Below are positions 1 to 10,682 of a stretch of 64,000 bases of DNA, one piece after another. How positions within the stretch are numbered: the first letter of the stretch is position 1; each line of letters begins with the position of its first letter. Source of the stretch: Nitrosospira multiformis (GTDB lineage: Bacteria > Pseudomonadota > Gammaproteobacteria > Burkholderiales > Nitrosomonadaceae); contig NZ_FNKY01000001.1 in NCBI RefSeq assembly GCF_900103165.1, forward strand, positions 1,488,001 through 1,552,000, in the 5' to 3' direction. The translations under genes were made by a program, and so were the position numbers. The notes beneath the pieces are model-generated. The model did not search any database. It saw only the letters and a list, made by a program, of their open reading frames with translations, and had not been told where the DNA came from.

Positions 1-1807
1 CCATCGCATAGGAAATCCAGATAAAATGCTCGATGAATTTGTAGGCAATGTCCTCGTATATTGTGTCGTATTCGCACAGAATAAGGGCCATTTCGAGCAT
101 GCACTGGCAGTAGAACGCCATCCAGGCCGTCCCGTCCGCCTGCTCCAGCGTTCCGCCCGTTGGAAGCTGTGCGCTCCGGTCGAATACGCCAATGTTGTCC
201 AACCCCAGAAAGCCGCCAGCGAAGACGTTGCGCCCCGTGGGATCCTTCCGGTTCACCCACCAGTTGAAATTCAGCATCAACCCCTGAAATGATCGTTCCA
301 GGAAACGAAGGTCCGGCCGGCCGAGTGCGCGCCCCGTTTTGTAGAGGGACAGCGTAGCCCAGGCATGCACCGGCGGATTCACATCGCTGAAGTTCCACTC
401 GTAGGCGGGAATCTGTCCGTTGGGATGAAAATAGAGATTACGCAGCATCAGCAGAAGCTGCTCCTTGGCGAAATCGAAATCCACCAGTGCCAGACCCAAC
501 GTGTGGAAGGCCAGATCCCAGGCCGCATACCAGGGGTATTCCCACTTGTCCGGCATTGAAATCACGTCGGCGTTGAGCATGTGGAACCATTCTGTGTTCC
601 GCACTCCGTGCCGGACGGATTCGAGCAGCGGATGACTATTGTGCTCGCTCAGCCACTGCTCCAGGTCGAAATAGTAATACTGCTTGCTCCACAGCATTCC
701 CGCCAGTGCCTGACGGTGCACCCGGCGTTCATCTTCGTTCAGCGAGTTTGGTGAAATCCGGTCATAGAATTCGTCGGCGTCGGCGATCAGGCTGTCAAAT
801 ATCGGCTCGAAACCGCCAAATGCATCGTCCATGCTGGCGTTTGTCAGACGGAGGCGGACGGTCTTGCTTTCGCCGCCGGGCACGTCGAGAATATAGTGGG
901 CTGCGGCCTTGGTCCCTACCTGCGCGGGATTCACCGCCTCGTCCTGACCCGAGATGATGTAAGCGTGGAACGCATCCTTGACGTAGGGAGAAGCATTAGG
1001 TTGCTTCCAGAGGCGCTGCGCATTGCTCTCATTCTCCGTGAACAGTAGCTCGGGCGCTCCATCGCAATACAGCCAGTACTCGCCCAATTCATGGTGGGAG
1101 GCTTGAATCGTACCTGGCGCCACCATGCGCAGTGAGAGCTTTTGATCATCCGTGCCCCAAGACCACGTGTTTCGGAACCACAGCGTCGGCAACAGACGGA
1201 GCCGGGCTGCTTCCTGCCCGCGATTGTGAGCGGTGATACGGATGAGTATGTCTTCCGGGCCGTTTTTGGCATACTCCAGGAACACGTCAAAATACTGGTT
1301 GTCGTCAAACACGCCGGTATCGAGCAATTCATACTCGAACTCTTCCCGTGACCGTCCCCGGTTTTTCTCGATAAGATCGCGGTAGGGAAACGCCCGCTGC
1401 GGATACTTGTACAGATACTTCATGTAAGAGTGGGTGGGCGTGCTGTCGATGTAGAAGTAGTACTCCTTGACATCCTCGCCATGGTTGCCCTCGCTGTTGG
1501 TGAGCCCATACAGGCGCTCCTTCAGGATAGGGTCATGCTCGTTCCACAGAGCGAGGGCAAAGCACAGCCGCTGTTTTTCATCGCAGATTCCCCCCAGCCC
1601 GTCCTCGCCCCAACGGTAGGCGCGCGAGCGCGACTGATCATGGGAAAAATAGTCCCACGCGTTGCCGTCCTCGCTGTAGTCCTCGCGGACTGTGCCCCAC
1701 TGCCTCTCGCTGAGGTAGGGTCCCCATTTCTTCCACGGGATTCCCGCCTCGCGGGCGTCATTCAACCGCTTCTGTTCCGTTACGTCGACGATTTTTTTCT
1801 CCGGCAT
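1..1807 (-). CDS. MGH1/GH63-like glucosidase, C-terminus outside window
   Basis: Open frame of 602 codons from ATG at 1807, running off the left edge without a stop. The N-terminus reads [20 protein letters not shown]. It is followed by [21 protein letters not shown] and, near the edge, by [24 protein letters not shown] and [12 protein letters not shown]. The acidic FLGLDNIG...ADGTAWM block is typical of the large bacterial glucosidases of the MGH1-like/GH63 (alpha/alpha)6-barrel superfamily, which are usually near 880 residues, so roughly the last third is missing. A Shine-Dalgarno AGGAAGG lies 6 nt upstream. There is no signal peptide, so it is probably cytoplasmic. The natural substrate cannot be told from sequence; glucosylglycerate-like or other alpha-glucosides are possible. 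Confidence 0.82.
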   Translation of the reverse strand, partial: MPEKKIVDVTEQKRLNDAREAGIPWKKWGPYLSERQWGTVREDYSEDGNAWDYFSHDQSRSRAYRWGEDGLGGICDEKQRLCFALALWNEHDPILKERLYGLTNSEGNHGEDVKEYYFYIDSTPTHSYMKYLYKYPQRAFPYRDLIEKNRGRSREEFEYELLDTGVFDDNQYFDVFLEYAKNGPEDILIRITAHNRGQEAARLRLLPTLWFRNTWSWGTDDQKLSLRMVAPGTIQASHHELGEYWLYCDGAPELLFTENESNAQRLWKQPNASPYVKDAFHAYIISGQDEAVNPAQVGTKAAAHYILDVPGGESKTVRLRLTNASMDDAFGGFEPIFDSLIADADEFYDRISPNSLNEDERRVHRQALAGMLWSKQYYYFDLEQWLSEHNSHPLLESVRHGVRNTEWFHMLNADVISMPDKWEYPWYAAWDLAFHTLGLALVDFDFAKEQLLLMLRNLYFHPNGQIPAYEWNFSDVNPPVHAWATLSLYKTGRALGRPDLRFLERSFQGLMLNFNWWVNRKDPTGRNVFAGGFLGLDNIGVFDRSAQLPTGGTLEQADGTAWMAFYCQCMLEMALILCEYDTIYEDIAYKFIEHFIWISYAM

Positions 1808-2214
1808 GGGTTTCCTTCCTTTTTCTTCTTTTGGAGAGAGTATTTATTTCTACTGTATACCTCCGCTGTTTATACGGTCAATACGTTTTATTGCCGTGCG
1901 TAGCGGGCAAATATATTGTTCCGTTTATGCTATCCCGAAGCCGGGGATGGGCATGAAATGGACAGAATGGTAAAGAAACATCGAGATGAAATATGAGAGA
2001 TGTATATAGGGGAGTCGCAAGGGCAGTCAAAACAGGAATAGGTGGCACGATTGCTTGGAGGTATGCGACCGGATGTTCCGATCCACCCAAATCCTATCTC
2101 ATCTTTGGTACACTTTAACATCAGCCCCTATGGAGTTTTCCACACTGTGCCGGCCTTATCTTGACGATATATCCTGGTTAAGAAATTGGTTATAACGTAT
2201 TGATTGGAAAAATA
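1808..2214. other. Divergent intergenic region, glucosidase / phosphatase
   Basis: 407 bp between divergent genes. It holds the glucosidase promoter at 1854-1882. The short open frames here lack recognisable proteins. No clear promoter was seen for the phosphatase; TATAAC at about 2191 is a possible -10 box without a convincing partner. Confidence 0.6.
1854..1882 (-). promoter_or_regulatory. Sigma-70-type promoter for the glucosidase gene
   Basis: Reading the minus strand, a TTGACC -35 box (1882-1877) and a TATACA -10 box (1859-1854) are separated by 17 nt. They lie about 50 nt upstream of the glucosidase start codon. Both boxes and the spacing are close to the sigma-70 consensus. Confidence 0.6.
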
Positions 2215-2703
2215 ATGATTAAAGTTCTTTTTGTCTGCATGGGTAATATTTGTCGTTCACCTACCGCGGAGGCGGTGTTCAGACATCAAGTCAAGGCCGC
2301 CGGCTTTGAAGAGGCGATCTATATCGATTCCGCCGGTACCCATGATTTTCACACTGGCGAGCCGCCGGATGAAAGGGCTCAAAGAGCAGCCGTGCGGCGT
2401 GGCTATGATGCGAGAGAATTACGTGCGCGGCAGATACATGAGAGGGATTTCGAAGTTTTTCATTATATTCTGGCGATGGATAGGGGAAATCTTGCCATAC
2501 TCAAGCGGGAATGCCCGCCTCAATACAGCCATAAGCTCGGGCTGCTGATGCAATATGGCAAACAGTTTTCTGAAGGTGTAACAGAAGTACCCGACCCCTA
2601 TTTTGGTGGACACCAGGGCTTTGAACACGTTCTGAACTTGGTAGAGGAAGCGGGGAGGGGGTTGCTTGATAGAATTCGTAATGAAGAGATAATTGAACCC
2701 TGA
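2215..2703 (+). CDS. Low-molecular-weight protein-tyrosine phosphatase
   Basis: 162 residues beginning MIKVLFVCMGNICRS. The P-loop C-X5-R (CMGNICRS, residues 8-15) supplies the cysteine nucleophile and the phosphate-binding arginine. The late VPDPYFGG motif supplies the general-acid aspartate. Length and motif order match the family, which hydrolyses phosphotyrosine or small phosphate esters in the cytoplasm. ATG 2215 is preferred to an upstream in-frame TTG at 2200 because the conserved beta-strand starts right after it. No exopolysaccharide or kinase genes are nearby, so the cellular partner is unknown. It is separated from convergent rne by a strong terminator. Confidence 0.88.
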   Translation: MIKVLFVCMGNICRSPTAEAVFRHQVKAAGFEEAIYIDSAGTHDFHTGEPPDERAQRAAVRRGYDARELRARQIHERDFEVFHYILAMDRGNLAILKRECPPQYSHKLGLLMQYGKQFSEGVTEVPDPYFGGHQGFEHVLNLVEEAGRGLLDRIRNEEIIEP

Positions 2704-2851
2704 ATTCGGCAGTTGGCCACTATTCAGTTTAGTACCAAGCGCCGCAAAGAATACCTGCGTCACCTGCGTTTTTTCGTGAGCTGGCTACAGGGTCGACTTA
2801 GGTTAAAGTAAATTTAAATCTATCTTCTGCGCAGATTTGTCACGGTAAGAT

Positions 2852-2882
2852 AAAAAAGGCGGAAGTCATTTCCGCCTTTTTT
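2852..2882. terminator. Bidirectional intrinsic terminator
   Basis: A perfect 13-bp stem, AAAAAAGGCGGAA / TTCCGCCTTTTTT, encloses a 5-nt loop (GTCAT). The A/T flanks give a U-tract on either strand, so it can end both the phosphatase transcript and the convergent rne transcript. Confidence 0.85.
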
Positions 2883-2971
2883 ATTTCTTCGGGTCGAATT
2901 TTCCGCCATTTGTGGCGTTGCAAACAGGCCCTAGATTACGAGTAGTACCCCGCCCCTTTGGGACGGGTTGT

Positions 2972-5773
2972 TTATTTATGCGTTTCGATTTGTACTAACG
3001 GTTCATTATGCTCCACCAATGGTGGGGGAGTGGATCTTTTCCGCCGCGGCTCCGTCAAAGTGGGTTCCTCTGCTGCATCAGTCTCCACGGGTTTTATTTT
3101 TTCCGGAATGGTCTCTATCATGATCAATCCGCTTTCCGCCAGATTCGGTGATTCAGTGACTTGCGGCGCTTGAGGCTGCGGAGATTCTCGCAGTTCTGGT
3201 GCGGATGTTGTCTCAAGCGCTGGCGCGGGAATTCCATCCTGTATCCCAGCTTCATCCTTGATGGGTTCCAGCGCCAGGGTGACGAGGGCAGGCGCATTGA
3301 CAGACGGAGATTCCGGAACGGGCTCCTGCACGGGTAGCTGTTCGCCGGCTCCGGTTTCCGGTTCAACCAATATGGGTACATTGGCGGGTGCCAATGATTC
3401 GTCCAGTGCCGCCGGCTCCGCTACCATGGGTATGGTCTCGTTCGTTTGCAACGATGCGGGAGTGAATGCGGTCTCCGGTTCTGAGAGGATATCCACTGTT
3501 CGCACGGAGGAAGCAGCAGCAATAAGCGCGGAAGCCCCCTGTACAGATGCGGGAATGGCGACTGCCGCCGATGGAAGGTTTCCTTCCGGCGTAGCCTGGT
3601 TGGCTGCATGTTGTGGATGGAGATCTCGCCCATTGGCTTGTTTGTTTTCGTGCGGAAGGCGCTCTGAGCGCTCACCCCGATCACGCTGCCTTCCACCACG
3701 ACGACGGCGGCGTCCGCCATCTTCGCTTTGCTGCAAGAGGTCTTCGGTCGCTGGCCGCTCTTCCCCTGCGGGTAACTTGGCATCGGTCCGGATTTTCTCT
3801 TCACGCGGCGCGCGCTGCTGCTTTTTTTGAGTGGATCGTTCGCCCTGGAGTTTTGGTTCGCCGCGATCGAGCCGCTGAGGTGCGGCTTCCTTGGCCGGAC
3901 TCGAAATACCAGGGGCCTCGCCGCCACGCTCCTCACGTGCGCGTTGACCGCCACGTGGCGGTTTTTCAGTGTATTCACCATCCCGTCCTTCACGGCCGCG
4001 ATCGCGTCGCCCGCGTCCGCGCTCTGGCCGCTGCGGCTGGGTCGTGATCGGTTCCGGCTGGACTTTCCTTTCCTCCCCGCTCATTTGCTTGAACCAGCCA
4101 AATATTTTATCCATAAACGAGAGTTGCTGAGGCTCATGGAGTGATTTTTGCTCACGTACCGGAGCTGGCTGTGATGGCGTGATGCCACGCACCGCCGCCT
4201 GCTGCCGTGCCGGTTTGGCTTCCTGTGCGGCTGACGGCAAAGCAATTTCCTGTGCTGGTTTTTCTACCATCTGATAGCTGGTTTGAACTTCACCAAGCTT
4301 CACATCGTCATGGCGCAAACGTGTGATGTTGTAGTTCGGAGTTTCCAGATGAACGTTCGGGATTAACACGACATTAACCTTCAATCGTGCTTCAATGGCA
4401 TGTATTTCCGCTCGTTTTTCGTTTAACAGGTAGGTGGCGACATCAACCGGTACCTGGGCGTGAAGCACGGCGGTGTTCTCTTTCATCGCCTCCTCCTGGA
4501 TGATCCTGAGAATATGCAATGCGGAGGAATCGGTGCCGCGAATGTGTCCCGTGCCATGGCAACGTGGACAAGAAATGTAGCTGCTCTCGCCCAGCGAAGG
4601 GCGCAAGCGCTGGCGCGACAACTCGAGCAGGCCGAAACGCGAAATCTTGCCCATCTGTACGCGGGCACGATCATAACGTAATGATTCATGCAGACGATTT
4701 TCCACTTCACGCTGATTACGCGTGATTTCCATATCGATGAAATCAATCACCACCAGTCCGCCCAAGTCACGCAGGCGCAGTTGCCGTGCGATTTCATCAG
4801 CGGCTTCCAGATTGGTGTTCAGCGCGGTTTGCTCGATATCGGAACCGCGCGTGGCACGTGCGGAATTTACGTCGACCGACACCAGTGCTTCGGTATGGTC
4901 GATAACGATCGCGCCACCCGAGGGCAGCGTCACCTGGCGTGAATAGGCCGTTTCAATTTGGTGCTCGATCTGGAAACGTGAAAATAACGGTACATCGTCG
5001 CGATAGAGCTTAACGCGGTTTACGTTGGCGGGCATGACATGACTCATGAACTGACAGGCCTGCTCGTAGATGCTTTCGGTATCGATCAGGATTTCGCCGA
5101 TCTCCTGATGAAAGTAATCGCGGATGGCGCGGATTACAAGGCTGCTTTCCTGATAAATCAAGAAAGCGCCATTCTGATTCTTCGAGGCGTCTTCAATAGC
5201 TCGCCACAGCTGTAGCAGATAATTGAGGTCCCACTGTAATTCTTCTTCACTGCGTCCTATTCCTGCGGTGCGGGCGATAATACTCATGCCCGCAGGGACA
5301 TTCAGTTGCGACATTACGTCACGCAGTTCCGCACGATCTTCGCCTTCGATGCGGCGTGATACACCGCCGCCGCGCGGATTGTTGGGCATCAGAACCAGAT
5401 GACGGCCCGCCAGTGAAATATAAGTAGTGAGCGCCGCGCCTTTAGTCCCGCGTTCGTCTTTATCCACCTGCACGATGAGTTCCTGGCCCTCATGCAGCAC
5501 TTCCTGAACGCGAACCCGGGCCGGGTCGGCATTGTCCTTGAAGTAAGAGCGGGAAATTTCCTTGAATGGAAGAAAACCGTGGCGTTCGCCGCCATACTCA
5601 ACAAAAGCGGCTTCGAGACTGGGCTCGAGACGGGTGATGACTGCCTTGTAAATATTGCTCTTGCGTTGTTCCTTGCCGGCGGATTCAATGTCGAGATCAA
5701 TAAGCTTCTGACCGTCAACAATGGCGACACGGAGTTCTTCCGGCTGTGTCGCATTAAATAACATGCGTTTCAT
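2972..5773 (-). CDS. rne: Ribonuclease E
   Basis: 933 residues. The endoribonuclease initiates decay of most mRNAs and processes rRNA and tRNA precursors. The N-terminus [18 protein letters not shown] is the family hallmark. An S1 RNA-binding domain follows (about 35-120). The catalytic DNase I-like domain carries the Mg-binding aspartates in [13 protein letters not shown] and VVIDFIDM (about 303 and 346). The Zn-link CPRCHGTG (about 405) joins the dimers. After about residue 510 the protein becomes Arg/Glu/Pro-rich and low-complexity ([30 protein letters not shown]), as expected for the degradosome scaffold. GGGAGG precedes the ATG. The long upstream gap of about 400 bp may carry a long leader like that used for autoregulation in E. 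coli. Confidence 0.97.
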   Translation of the reverse strand: MKRMLFNATQPEELRVAIVDGQKLIDLDIESAGKEQRKSNIYKAVITRLEPSLEAAFVEYGGERHGFLPFKEISRSYFKDNADPARVRVQEVLHEGQELIVQVDKDERGTKGAALTTYISLAGRHLVLMPNNPRGGGVSRRIEGEDRAELRDVMSQLNVPAGMSIIARTAGIGRSEEELQWDLNYLLQLWRAIEDASKNQNGAFLIYQESSLVIRAIRDYFHQEIGEILIDTESIYEQACQFMSHVMPANVNRVKLYRDDVPLFSRFQIEHQIETAYSRQVTLPSGGAIVIDHTEALVSVDVNSARATRGSDIEQTALNTNLEAADEIARQLRLRDLGGLVVIDFIDMEITRNQREVENRLHESLRYDRARVQMGKISRFGLLELSRQRLRPSLGESSYISCPRCHGTGHIRGTDSSALHILRIIQEEAMKENTAVLHAQVPVDVATYLLNEKRAEIHAIEARLKVNVVLIPNVHLETPNYNITRLRHDDVKLGEVQTSYQMVEKPAQEIALPSAAQEAKPARQQAAVRGITPSQPAPVREQKSLHEPQQLSFMDKIFGWFKQMSGEERKVQPEPITTQPQRPERGRGRRDRGREGRDGEYTEKPPRGGQRAREERGGEAPGISSPAKEAAPQRLDRGEPKLQGERSTQKKQQRAPREEKIRTDAKLPAGEERPATEDLLQQSEDGGRRRRRGGRQRDRGERSERLPHENKQANGRDLHPQHAANQATPEGNLPSAAVAIPASVQGASALIAAASSVRTVDILSEPETAFTPASLQTNETIPMVAEPAALDESLAPANVPILVEPETGAGEQLPVQEPVPESPSVNAPALVTLALEPIKDEAGIQDGIPAPALETTSAPELRESPQPQAPQVTESPNLAESGLIMIETIPEKIKPVETDAAEEPTLTEPRRKRSTPPPLVEHNEPLVQIETHK

Positions 5774-6185
5774 TTTATGCCTCCCGCGCTCTGGTCACGG
5801 GCAGACAGCCTACGCGTGACGGAGACTGTGTCCGACGCACGTATACGAGAACTTTTTAGTCAGGCAACTTTGATCATGGTGTCGGGCTGCTTGTTAAAGA
5901 TGACTATTTCTCTGGCTTGTCACTGGGGGCCCTGCTTTCTTACAAGCAGAACCGGAAAATTAAGTTTCAATCAGGTTTCGACTATGGCTGTTCCGGCAAG
6001 CGGACGCTACGAAACTGAAAACTGAAATCTACGTGTGCTTTGAGCGCGCAAATCAATTACCATCGCTACTTTATTGGTGAGCGACATTAACCAGGTTTTC
6101 GAAGTCGGCTCTTGTCTCTGTCGGACAAAATCTCATCAACAGCGCCATTTTGCGCACCGGATAAAGGATAGGCTGGAACTTCGAA
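5774..6185. other. Divergent rne / rluC intergenic region
   Basis: 412 bp between divergent rne and rluC. Divergent rne and rluC with a long gap is the standard proteobacterial arrangement. An inverted repeat CTGCTTGT / ACAAGCAG (about 5888 and 5950) could fold in the rne leader. I see no convincing protein-coding frame and no confident promoter. Confidence 0.55.
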
Positions 6186-7217
6186 TTGGTAAGTATAAGT
6201 AGAATTAAGGATTTAGGCAAAGAATTTCCTCCACGCGCTGTAATCAAGGAAATCGTAGGGGAGGACAGCGACGGCCAGCGCATAGATAATTTCCTGATGA
6301 AGCGCCTTAGAAGTGTGCCTAAAAGCCATATCTATCAGTTATTGCAGAGTGGACAGGTACGGCTTAACAGCAAGCGCGTCGACGTCGGCCATCCGCTCAA
6401 GCTGGGCGACATTGTGCGTATTCCGCCGGTGAGAATAGCGCAGGATAACCCTCTTTCCAAAAAGAAGATCACCAAATCCGCATTTATTCCATTCAAGGTA
6501 TTATATGAGGATGAAACACTCTTGGTAATCAACAAGCCGGCAGGGCTTGCGGTGCATGGCGGCAGCGGTGTGAGCTTCGGTGTCATAGAGCAACTGCGTG
6601 CTCAGCACCCAGACTGGAAATTCCTGGAATTGGTTCATCGGCTGGACAGGGAAACTTCCGGAGTTCTGCTCCTTGCCAAAAGCCGCGCGACACTCGTGGA
6701 CCTGCACCGTCAAATCCGTGCGGGATTGATAGCAAAGCGTTACCTGACGCTGGTGAAGGGCAGGTGGCATAATGCGCGGCAAAGCGTGAAACTGCCCCTC
6801 AACAAATACGTGACGGCCGCCGGAGAACGGCGTGTAGTCATTGCCACGGGTGCACGGGATAAAATCGGGGGAATGACGGCTCATACGGTATTTACGCTGA
6901 AGAAATCCTGGCAGGGCTTCAGTCTGTTGGAAGCGGAACTAAAAACCGGCCGTACTCATCAGATTCGGGTGCATCTTGCTCACCTCGGTTTCCCTATAGC
7001 GGGTGATGACAAGTATGGGGATTTCACCTTGAACAAGAAGCTGGCGAGAGGCGCCGCAAAACCAAATCTGGAGCGTATGTTTCTGCATGCCTTCCTGGTT
7101 GAAGTGGTGCATCCCGTGACGGGTAAGAGTTTGCTTCTGGAAGCGCCGTTGGCGAAAGATTTACAGGAATTTCTGAATGGATTGGATGTCGACAGTGGCG
7201 GCGGATTCACCGGATAA
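6186..7217 (+). CDS. rluC: 23S rRNA pseudouridine synthase RluC
   Basis: 343 residues; predicted to isomerise uridines 955, 2504 and 2580 (E. coli numbering) of 23S rRNA. The N-terminal S4 RNA-binding domain (about 30-85, DNFLMKRLRSVPKSHIYQLL) precedes the RluA-type catalytic domain with the signature LVHRLDRETSGVLLLAKS, whose aspartate is the nucleophile. RTHQIRVHLAHLGFPIAGDDKYG is the conserved C-terminal motif. The 5'-most start is TTG 6186; a start a few codons downstream is possible because the usual RluC N-terminus is shorter. Divergent rne supports RluC over RluD. Confidence 0.92.
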   Translation: MVSISRIKDLGKEFPPRAVIKEIVGEDSDGQRIDNFLMKRLRSVPKSHIYQLLQSGQVRLNSKRVDVGHPLKLGDIVRIPPVRIAQDNPLSKKKITKSAFIPFKVLYEDETLLVINKPAGLAVHGGSGVSFGVIEQLRAQHPDWKFLELVHRLDRETSGVLLLAKSRATLVDLHRQIRAGLIAKRYLTLVKGRWHNARQSVKLPLNKYVTAAGERRVVIATGARDKIGGMTAHTVFTLKKSWQGFSLLEAELKTGRTHQIRVHLAHLGFPIAGDDKYGDFTLNKKLARGAAKPNLERMFLHAFLVEVVHPVTGKSLLLEAPLAKDLQEFLNGLDVDSGGGFTG

Positions 7218-7434
7218 CCGCAAATTATCCTCACGCCAGTCTGTTAGACCGGATAGAAAGTGAATTCCATGATTCGCGGTTATACTTGATCCGTCTCATC
7301 CATACTGCGATTTGGATTTTTTGGTGACGCACGCCCTACCACTTATAGGGCTACAAAATCGAAAAGCGAGAGGGTAATATTTTTATGAGCAGCAACTATG
7401 CCTATATGGATTTGCTGGTTATTTCACTGGAAGG

Positions 7435-8397
7435 ATGAAACAAATCATGGCGGATTCAGATAATCACAACGAAAACTGGGATAAGCAGGTACTTGAAAAA
7501 CTTCTGCTTTCTTCCGTGCGGGAACAGCGCAAGGCACGGCAATGGGGCATATTTTTCAAATCGCTCACGTTTGTCTATCTGTTCATGCTTTTATTTTTTG
7601 GTTTGGGATGGCTGGGTGACAGCGAAATGTCCATTTCCGGCAAACATACTGCCTTGGTTGAGCTGCGTGGCATTATCTCGTCCGACAGCATTGGCAGCGC
7701 GGATAATGTGAACATGGGCTTACAGAGTGCATTCAAGGATAAGAAAACGCAGGGCGTGATTCTGCGTATCAACAGTCCTGGCGGCAGTCCAGTGCAGGCG
7801 GGTTACATCAACGACGAAATCCGCCGCTTGCGCGCCGAATATCCTCAAATTCCACTTTATGCTGTAGTTGAGGACATTTGCGCCTCCGGTGGTTACTATG
7901 TTGCCGCCGCAGCTGACAAGATTTACGTCGATAAAGCCAGTATTGTTGGTTCCATCGGCGTGCTGATGAATGGTTTTGGTTTCACCGGTGCAATGGAGAA
8001 GCTGGGCGTCGAGCGGCGATTGATCACGGCGGGAAAAAACAAGGGTTTTCTTGATCCTTTTTCACCGCCTAACACCGAACAGGAAGAATACGCCAAAGAG
8101 ATGCTGGGTGATGTCCATGAGCAGTTTATTCAGGTGGTCCGGCAAGGCAGGGGAGAGCGTCTGAAGGATGCACCGGAAATATTCAGCGGCATAGTCTGGA
8201 CCGGCCAGAAAAGTATCGACCTCGGACTTGCCGATGCCATGGGTAGCGCCGAATATGTGGCGCGCGAAATTATCAAGGCCGAACACATCGTGGATTACAC
8301 GGCCCGGGAAGGATTTGCCGAGCGTTTCGCCAAGCGCTTTGGGGCGGTGATGGCGGACACGCTGATCAGTACAGGAAGTGGTTGGGGATTGCGGTAA
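7435..8397 (+). CDS. sppA: Signal peptide peptidase SppA, short form (family S49)
   Basis: 320 residues. An inner-membrane serine peptidase that degrades cleaved signal peptides. One transmembrane segment (about 42-60, LTFVYLFMLLFFGLGWLG) is followed by the S49 domain. INSPGGSP, the nucleophile region ASGGYYVAAAADKI (Ser about 151) and GSIGVL are conserved. The lysine base is probably within TAGKNKG (about 203), giving the Ser-Lys dyad. This is the single-domain form, about half the length of E. coli SppA. Two in-frame ATGs compete: 7435, with GGAAGG directly abutting, and 7447, with the same GGAAGG about 12 nt upstream. 7447 may be the true start. Confidence 0.9.
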   Translation: MKQIMADSDNHNENWDKQVLEKLLLSSVREQRKARQWGIFFKSLTFVYLFMLLFFGLGWLGDSEMSISGKHTALVELRGIISSDSIGSADNVNMGLQSAFKDKKTQGVILRINSPGGSPVQAGYINDEIRRLRAEYPQIPLYAVVEDICASGGYYVAAAADKIYVDKASIVGSIGVLMNGFGFTGAMEKLGVERRLITAGKNKGFLDPFSPPNTEQEEYAKEMLGDVHEQFIQVVRQGRGERLKDAPEIFSGIVWTGQKSIDLGLADAMGSAEYVAREIIKAEHIVDYTAREGFAERFAKRFGAVMADTLISTGSGWGLR

Positions 8398-8407
8398 CAG
8401 GTCCTAG

Positions 8408-9115
8408 TTAACCCTGCAGCAAAAAAATGGCAGGCTTGTTATTAAGATCGGGTAAAGTGTTTTTCCATTCCTTGACTGTTCTGGTTGAAATATACTCGCT
8501 TGCCAGCGTGAGATTGCTAGCAACGCAGAGAACTGTGTCATCGTGACAGGTAAAAACAAGGGATTCCAGCAGCTTCTGATTGCGATACGGGGTCTCAATG
8601 AATATCTGGGTCTGATCGCGGGCTATCGAGTCTCTTTCCAACTCAACGATTGTCTTGACACGTTGGCTTTTCTCTACCGGGAGGTAGCCGTGAAACACGA
8701 AGCGCTGGCCATTCAATCCAGACGCCATGAGTGCCAGCAATATGGAAGATGGCCCCACCAGCGGCACCACCCGAAGATTCTTTTGGTGAGCAAGACGCAC
8801 TAATCCTGCACCAGGGTCGGCTACCGCGGGGCAACCGGCTTCAGATAGTAACCCGACATCATTTCCCGCAAGCAATGGTGTAAGTAAGCCTGAAAGTTCT
8901 TTGGGCTGGGTATGTTCATTTAGCACCTGCATGCTGATTTGCTGTAACGGCAGGATACAGCCAATCTGTTTCAGAAATTGTCTGGCGGTTTTTGGATGCT
9001 CGACAACATAGTGGCCAAGCCCCGTTATACATTGCCTTACGGCGGCGGGGATCATCCAGGCAATATCACCTTCGCCAAGCGGGGCGGGAATGAGATAGAG
9101 CGTACCGGAGTTCAT
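8408..9115 (-). CDS. RsmI-like SAM-dependent methyltransferase (tetrapyrrole methylase superfamily)
   Basis: 235 residues. Family motifs include [10 protein letters not shown] at the N-terminus, [26 protein letters not shown] and [17 protein letters not shown], which form the SAM and substrate cleft of the RsmI/CobA-like fold. Canonical RsmI (2'-O-methylation of C1402 in 16S rRNA) is about 285 residues and begins LYVVATPIGN, so this is the shorter paralogue often paired with maf. Its substrate is unsettled. It overlaps maf by 4 nt (ATGA), so the two are translationally coupled on the minus strand. Confidence 0.85.
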   Translation of the reverse strand: MNSGTLYLIPAPLGEGDIAWMIPAAVRQCITGLGHYVVEHPKTARQFLKQIGCILPLQQISMQVLNEHTQPKELSGLLTPLLAGNDVGLLSEAGCPAVADPGAGLVRLAHQKNLRVVPLVGPSSILLALMASGLNGQRFVFHGYLPVEKSQRVKTIVELERDSIARDQTQIFIETPYRNQKLLESLVFTCHDDTVLCVASNLTLASEYISTRTVKEWKNTLPDLNNKPAIFLLQG

Positions 9116-9708
9116 ACTATCCTTACACCTTCATATGCCAGCATCTCCACCAGTGCGATCAGCGGCAAGCCAATCAACGCACTGGGGTCGTCGCTCACCA
9201 TACGTTCGATCAATGCGATACCCAGCCCCTCTGCCTTGGCGCTTCCCGCACAATGATACGGCTGTTCTTTATCGAGATAGTTGTCGATTTGCTGGTCGCT
9301 TAATTGGCGAAACTTGACATGGGAAGGAATAAGTCGTGTCTGCATGTTGCCGTTGCGGGCATTGAAGAGGCTCAACGCTGTATGAAATACCACTTCTTTC
9401 CCACGAATGAATTGTAGCTGCCTGCTTGCATTGATACGGTTCAATGGTTTGCCGAGCTGGATGCCTTCCAGCACTGCTACCTGATCGGCGCCGATAATGA
9501 GCGCATCAGGATAGGTTGCCGCAACCGCACGCGTTTTTGCAGCCGCGAGGCGAAGCGCGGTGGTTTCTGGAATCTCATCTATCAGAGGGGTTTCGTCAAT
9601 TTCCGGACTAAATACTTCAAACGGAATTTGCAGGCGTTTGAGTAGTTCATGGCGATAAATGGAGCTGGATCCCAATATAAGTCGTTGAGCGGTTTGTTGT
9701 GTTTTCAA
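9112..9708 (-). CDS. maf: Maf/YceF-type nucleotide pyrophosphatase
   Basis: 198 residues from a TTG at 9708. Maf proteins hydrolyse non-canonical nucleotides; the YceF branch prefers 7-methyl-GTP. Visible motifs are [14 protein letters not shown] (phosphate-binding Ser/Arg loop), [20 protein letters not shown] and GKPLNR. The genetic partner yceD-rpmF-plsX on the opposite strand is the usual YceF context. The reading frame stays open upstream to 10146, but that part is antisense to yceD and unlike the family. TTG 9708, eight codons before LILGSSS, fits family length. The start is uncertain because no ATG or strong Shine-Dalgarno is present. Confidence 0.85.
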   Translation of the reverse strand: MKTQQTAQRLILGSSSIYRHELLKRLQIPFEVFSPEIDETPLIDEIPETTALRLAAAKTRAVAATYPDALIIGADQVAVLEGIQLGKPLNRINASRQLQFIRGKEVVFHTALSLFNARNGNMQTRLIPSHVKFRQLSDQQIDNYLDKEQPYHCAGSAKAEGLGIALIERMVSDDPSALIGLPLIALVEMLAYEGVRIV

Positions 9709-9873
9709 GTTTGCTGTGAGATGGATTTTGACACCCGGAGGCAAAAAATATATTATGCGCGCCGTATGGGCAGTTGGGCAGCTTCGGGATTCTAATACTA
9801 AAAGCGTTGACTTACCAACTGAAGGCGCGCAGCGCGCGGCCGGCAGGCAACCCGCAACCTGACTGGCGGGGCA

Positions 9874-10410
9874 ATGACGGGATGTGCGCAATTTGATTTT
9901 ATAAAGACTTATATGCCAGGACATCTCATCATAGATGCCATCGATTTTGCCCGTAATGCCGGCGTGCATCATGGTAAAATCTCGATTTCCGAGCTTGGGC
10001 GCTTGCAGGATTATCTGGTTGGTAATTGCGGCGAATTGAAGTATACCGTTGCCGGCACTCTGAGTAAGGGCGAACCGGTTTTGCAAATCACTGTTCAGGG
10101 ATCCATAAACCTCCAGTGCCAGCGTTGTCTCGGGGAACTCAAGCACGTACTGGATGTGCGGACGGATTTATTGCTGGCAAGTAATGAAAGCGAACTTTCC
10201 CGTATCGATGAAGACGAATCGATTGATGTTATTTTGGCGAGATCCGACATGGATGTTCTGGCGCTGATTGAGGATGAAATAATCCTGAGTCTGCCGATTT
10301 CGCCGCGTCATAGAGAGAGTGAATGCGCGATCATCACGGCCGGTAGCGGGGATACAGCGGGTAAAAAAACTCCATTTTCCGCGTTGGCGCACCTGAAAAA
10401 GCTGCATTGA
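9874..10410 (+). CDS. yceD: YceD/DUF177 family protein (23S rRNA accumulation protein)
   Basis: Up to 178 residues. YceD is a conserved partner of rpmF and is linked to 23S rRNA accumulation. The conserved core is [15 protein letters not shown] (a Cys-x2-Cys motif) and the acidic [20 protein letters not shown]. Start options are ATG 9874, preceded by GGCGGGG, and ATG 9913 ([17 protein letters not shown]), where homology seems to begin; the latter may be the true start. The gene sits 27 nt before rpmF and is probably co-transcribed with it. Confidence 0.9.
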   Translation: MTGCAQFDFIKTYMPGHLIIDAIDFARNAGVHHGKISISELGRLQDYLVGNCGELKYTVAGTLSKGEPVLQITVQGSINLQCQRCLGELKHVLDVRTDLLLASNESELSRIDEDESIDVILARSDMDVLALIEDEIILSLPISPRHRESECAIITAGSGDTAGKKTPFSALAHLKKLH

Positions 10411-10437
10411 AACTTATATTTAAGAAGGAGAAACACC

Positions 10438-10617
10438 ATGGCAGTCCAACAAAACAAAAAATCTCCATCCAAGCGCGGTATGCACCGCTCACATGATTTT
10501 TTGACCAGTTCGCCGTTGACGGTGGACTCTAAAACCGGTGAGGTCCATTTGCGTCATCACATCAGTCCCAACGGTTATTATCGCGGCAAGAAAGTCGTCA
10601 AGACCAAGGAAGATTAA
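10438..10617 (+). CDS. rpmF: 50S ribosomal protein L32
   Basis: A 59-residue basic protein, [20 protein letters not shown] and onward, ending VVKTKED. The [14 protein letters not shown] stretch is the L32 signature, and GYYRGKKVV closes the fold. AAGGAG lies 9 nt before the ATG. L32 is a structural protein of the large ribosomal subunit. The zinc-binding cysteines found in some L32 forms are absent, so this is the cysteine-less type. It lies between yceD and plsX, as in most proteobacteria. Confidence 0.97.
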   Translation: MAVQQNKKSPSKRGMHRSHDFLTSSPLTVDSKTGEVHLRHHISPNGYYRGKKVVKTKED

Positions 10618-10682
10618 ATTTCGCCCCATTGTTCCGGGGACATCGAAATTCCGGCTTATCCCCGGTCTCAAAGGCGTCAATA

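Noticed and set aside
1430-1903. 157-codon plus-strand frame opposite the glucosidase
   Set aside because: Shadow of the open glucosidase frame, which has conserved motifs across its whole length.
2042-2060. Sigma-54-like TGGCACG...TTGC
   Set aside because: Spacing between the two boxes is wrong, so it does not fit the -24/-12 consensus.
2940-2971. Second terminator at the end of rne
   Set aside because: The hairpin CCCGTCC/GGGCGGG forms on the minus strand but is followed by GTACTACTCG rather than a U-tract; 2852-2882 is the better terminator.
9709-10146. N-terminal extension of maf
   Set aside because: Lies antisense to yceD and the promoter region and does not resemble the Maf family.
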